Part shown: positions 63,670 to 64,000 of the stretch, piece after piece
Numbering within the stretch: the first letter of the stretch is position 1
How the letters are laid out: each line of letters begins with the position of its first letter
Source: Trochalopteron elliotii
Taxonomy: Eukaryota > Chordata > Aves > Passeriformes > Leiothrichidae
DNA length: 64,000 nucleotides
Assembly (NCBI GenBank): GCA_024734555.1
Contig: JANPWX010020190.1
Span: 62,001-126,000, forward strand
Direction of reading: 5' to 3'
Notes under the pieces: model-generated
Database searches by the model: none
The model's input: only the letters and a program-made list of their open reading frames with translations
What the model was told of the DNA's origin: nothing
Program-made: the position numbers and the translations under genes

Positions 63670-63852
63670 GCCATGCCATAGTTTCATGCTTAAAGAACTG
63701 AAATCATCATTCTGCATGAAGGCACCACAGGTGACTGAACCTTTGAATAGAGAGCTTTTACTGGAACTCAGGTCAAAAATAAGAGCTGATGAGCTTTGGA
63801 AGAAGGACCAGATAAATGGAAAATACAAGGATGTCATGAAAGATATGCAGGG
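63670..63852 (+). CDS. Candidate internal coding exon, unknown protein (speculative)
   Basis: The 183-bp segment (61 codons' worth) is preceded by a pyrimidine-rich acceptor (tatcctttttcag) and followed by a donor-like GG|GTAAAA. The frame starting at 63671 is open through 60 codons. It gives a charged, helix-prone peptide with parts such as MLKELKSSF, NRELLLELRSKIRADELW and KKDQINGKYKDVMKDMQ, suggestive of a coiled-coil or cytoskeletal/ciliary type protein. I do not recognise the family. Length is a multiple of three and both ends are phase 2, matching the candidate exon at 57634-57678. An internal CAG|GTGACT at 63730 could act as an alternative donor. Open frames of this size also arise by chance here. 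Confidence 0.28.
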
Positions 63853-64000
63853 GTAAAACTAAATAATACCTAATGGCCCTAAATAAAATAATAATTTTAA
63901 AAAAGTAAATTCTGTAAATACATTAGCAAGAAAAGGAGAGTTAAAGACAATTTTCATTCTTTAATGGATGCAGAGGCAAACATAATGAAAAAGAATGAGG

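Noticed and set aside
1..64000. CRISPR arrays, operons, phage or bacterial islands
   Set aside because: The sequence is vertebrate nuclear DNA. No regularly spaced repeats, Shine-Dalgarno-linked gene runs or long bacterial frames are present.

Overview
This window is AT-rich vertebrate nuclear DNA, most likely from a bird. The main evidence is a set of 5'-truncated CR1 LINE fragments with the conserved avian-type 3' region (for example 4040-4302, 5380-5895, 35390-36000 and 44258-44585). There are also one or two solo endogenous-retrovirus LTRs and many short microsatellites and poly-A/poly-T tracts. I saw no Alu, B1/B2 or L1 signature and no bacterial gene organisation. CR1 also occurs in crocodilians and turtles, so 'bird' is probable rather than proven.

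The window is essentially a gene desert or the inside of very long introns. No open reading frame could be assigned to a known protein family, apart from a reverse-transcriptase remnant inside a CR1 copy. The longest open frames are either antisense or sense readings of CR1 copies (about 5.3-5.7, 15.2-15.8 and 35.6-36.0 kb) or stop-free readings of GC-rich DNA (26.6-27.3 kb).

Layout: 1-15.1 kb is AT-rich DNA with two sense CR1 tails and an unusual pair of tandem palindromes at 10042-10076. 15.1-15.7 kb is an antisense CR1. 16.8-19.3 kb carries three conspicuous simple repeats: (CAAA)n, a pure (AT)27 and a 21-G run. 21.8-22.0 kb is a CR1 tail. 26.19-27.33 kb is the only gene-start-like region: a TATA box, a possible first exon ending in a good splice donor, and then a roughly 640-bp CpG island with inverted CCAAT and Sp1-like GC boxes and a compound (ATCC)13(GTCC)7 repeat. 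32.5-32.9 kb is an antisense CR1. 34.77-36.5 kb is a transposon cluster: an LTR, an antisense CR1 and a sense CR1 with RT remnants. About 39.9-40.7 kb is a second probable LTR. 41.50-41.63 kb holds a perfect 23-bp inverted repeat with a 3-nt loop. 44.3-44.6 kb is the last CR1.

From 45 to 64 kb I recognised no transposon. There I found a few exon-like segments with splice-site-like borders: 57634-57678 and 63670-63852 on +, which are phase-compatible with each other, and a hydrophobic open segment at 59913-60137 on -. These are weak candidates only, because short pseudo-exons are common by chance in DNA of this length. No convincing new biological system is visible. The items most worth checking are the promoter/CpG-island block, the phase-compatible exon pair and the palindromic structures.
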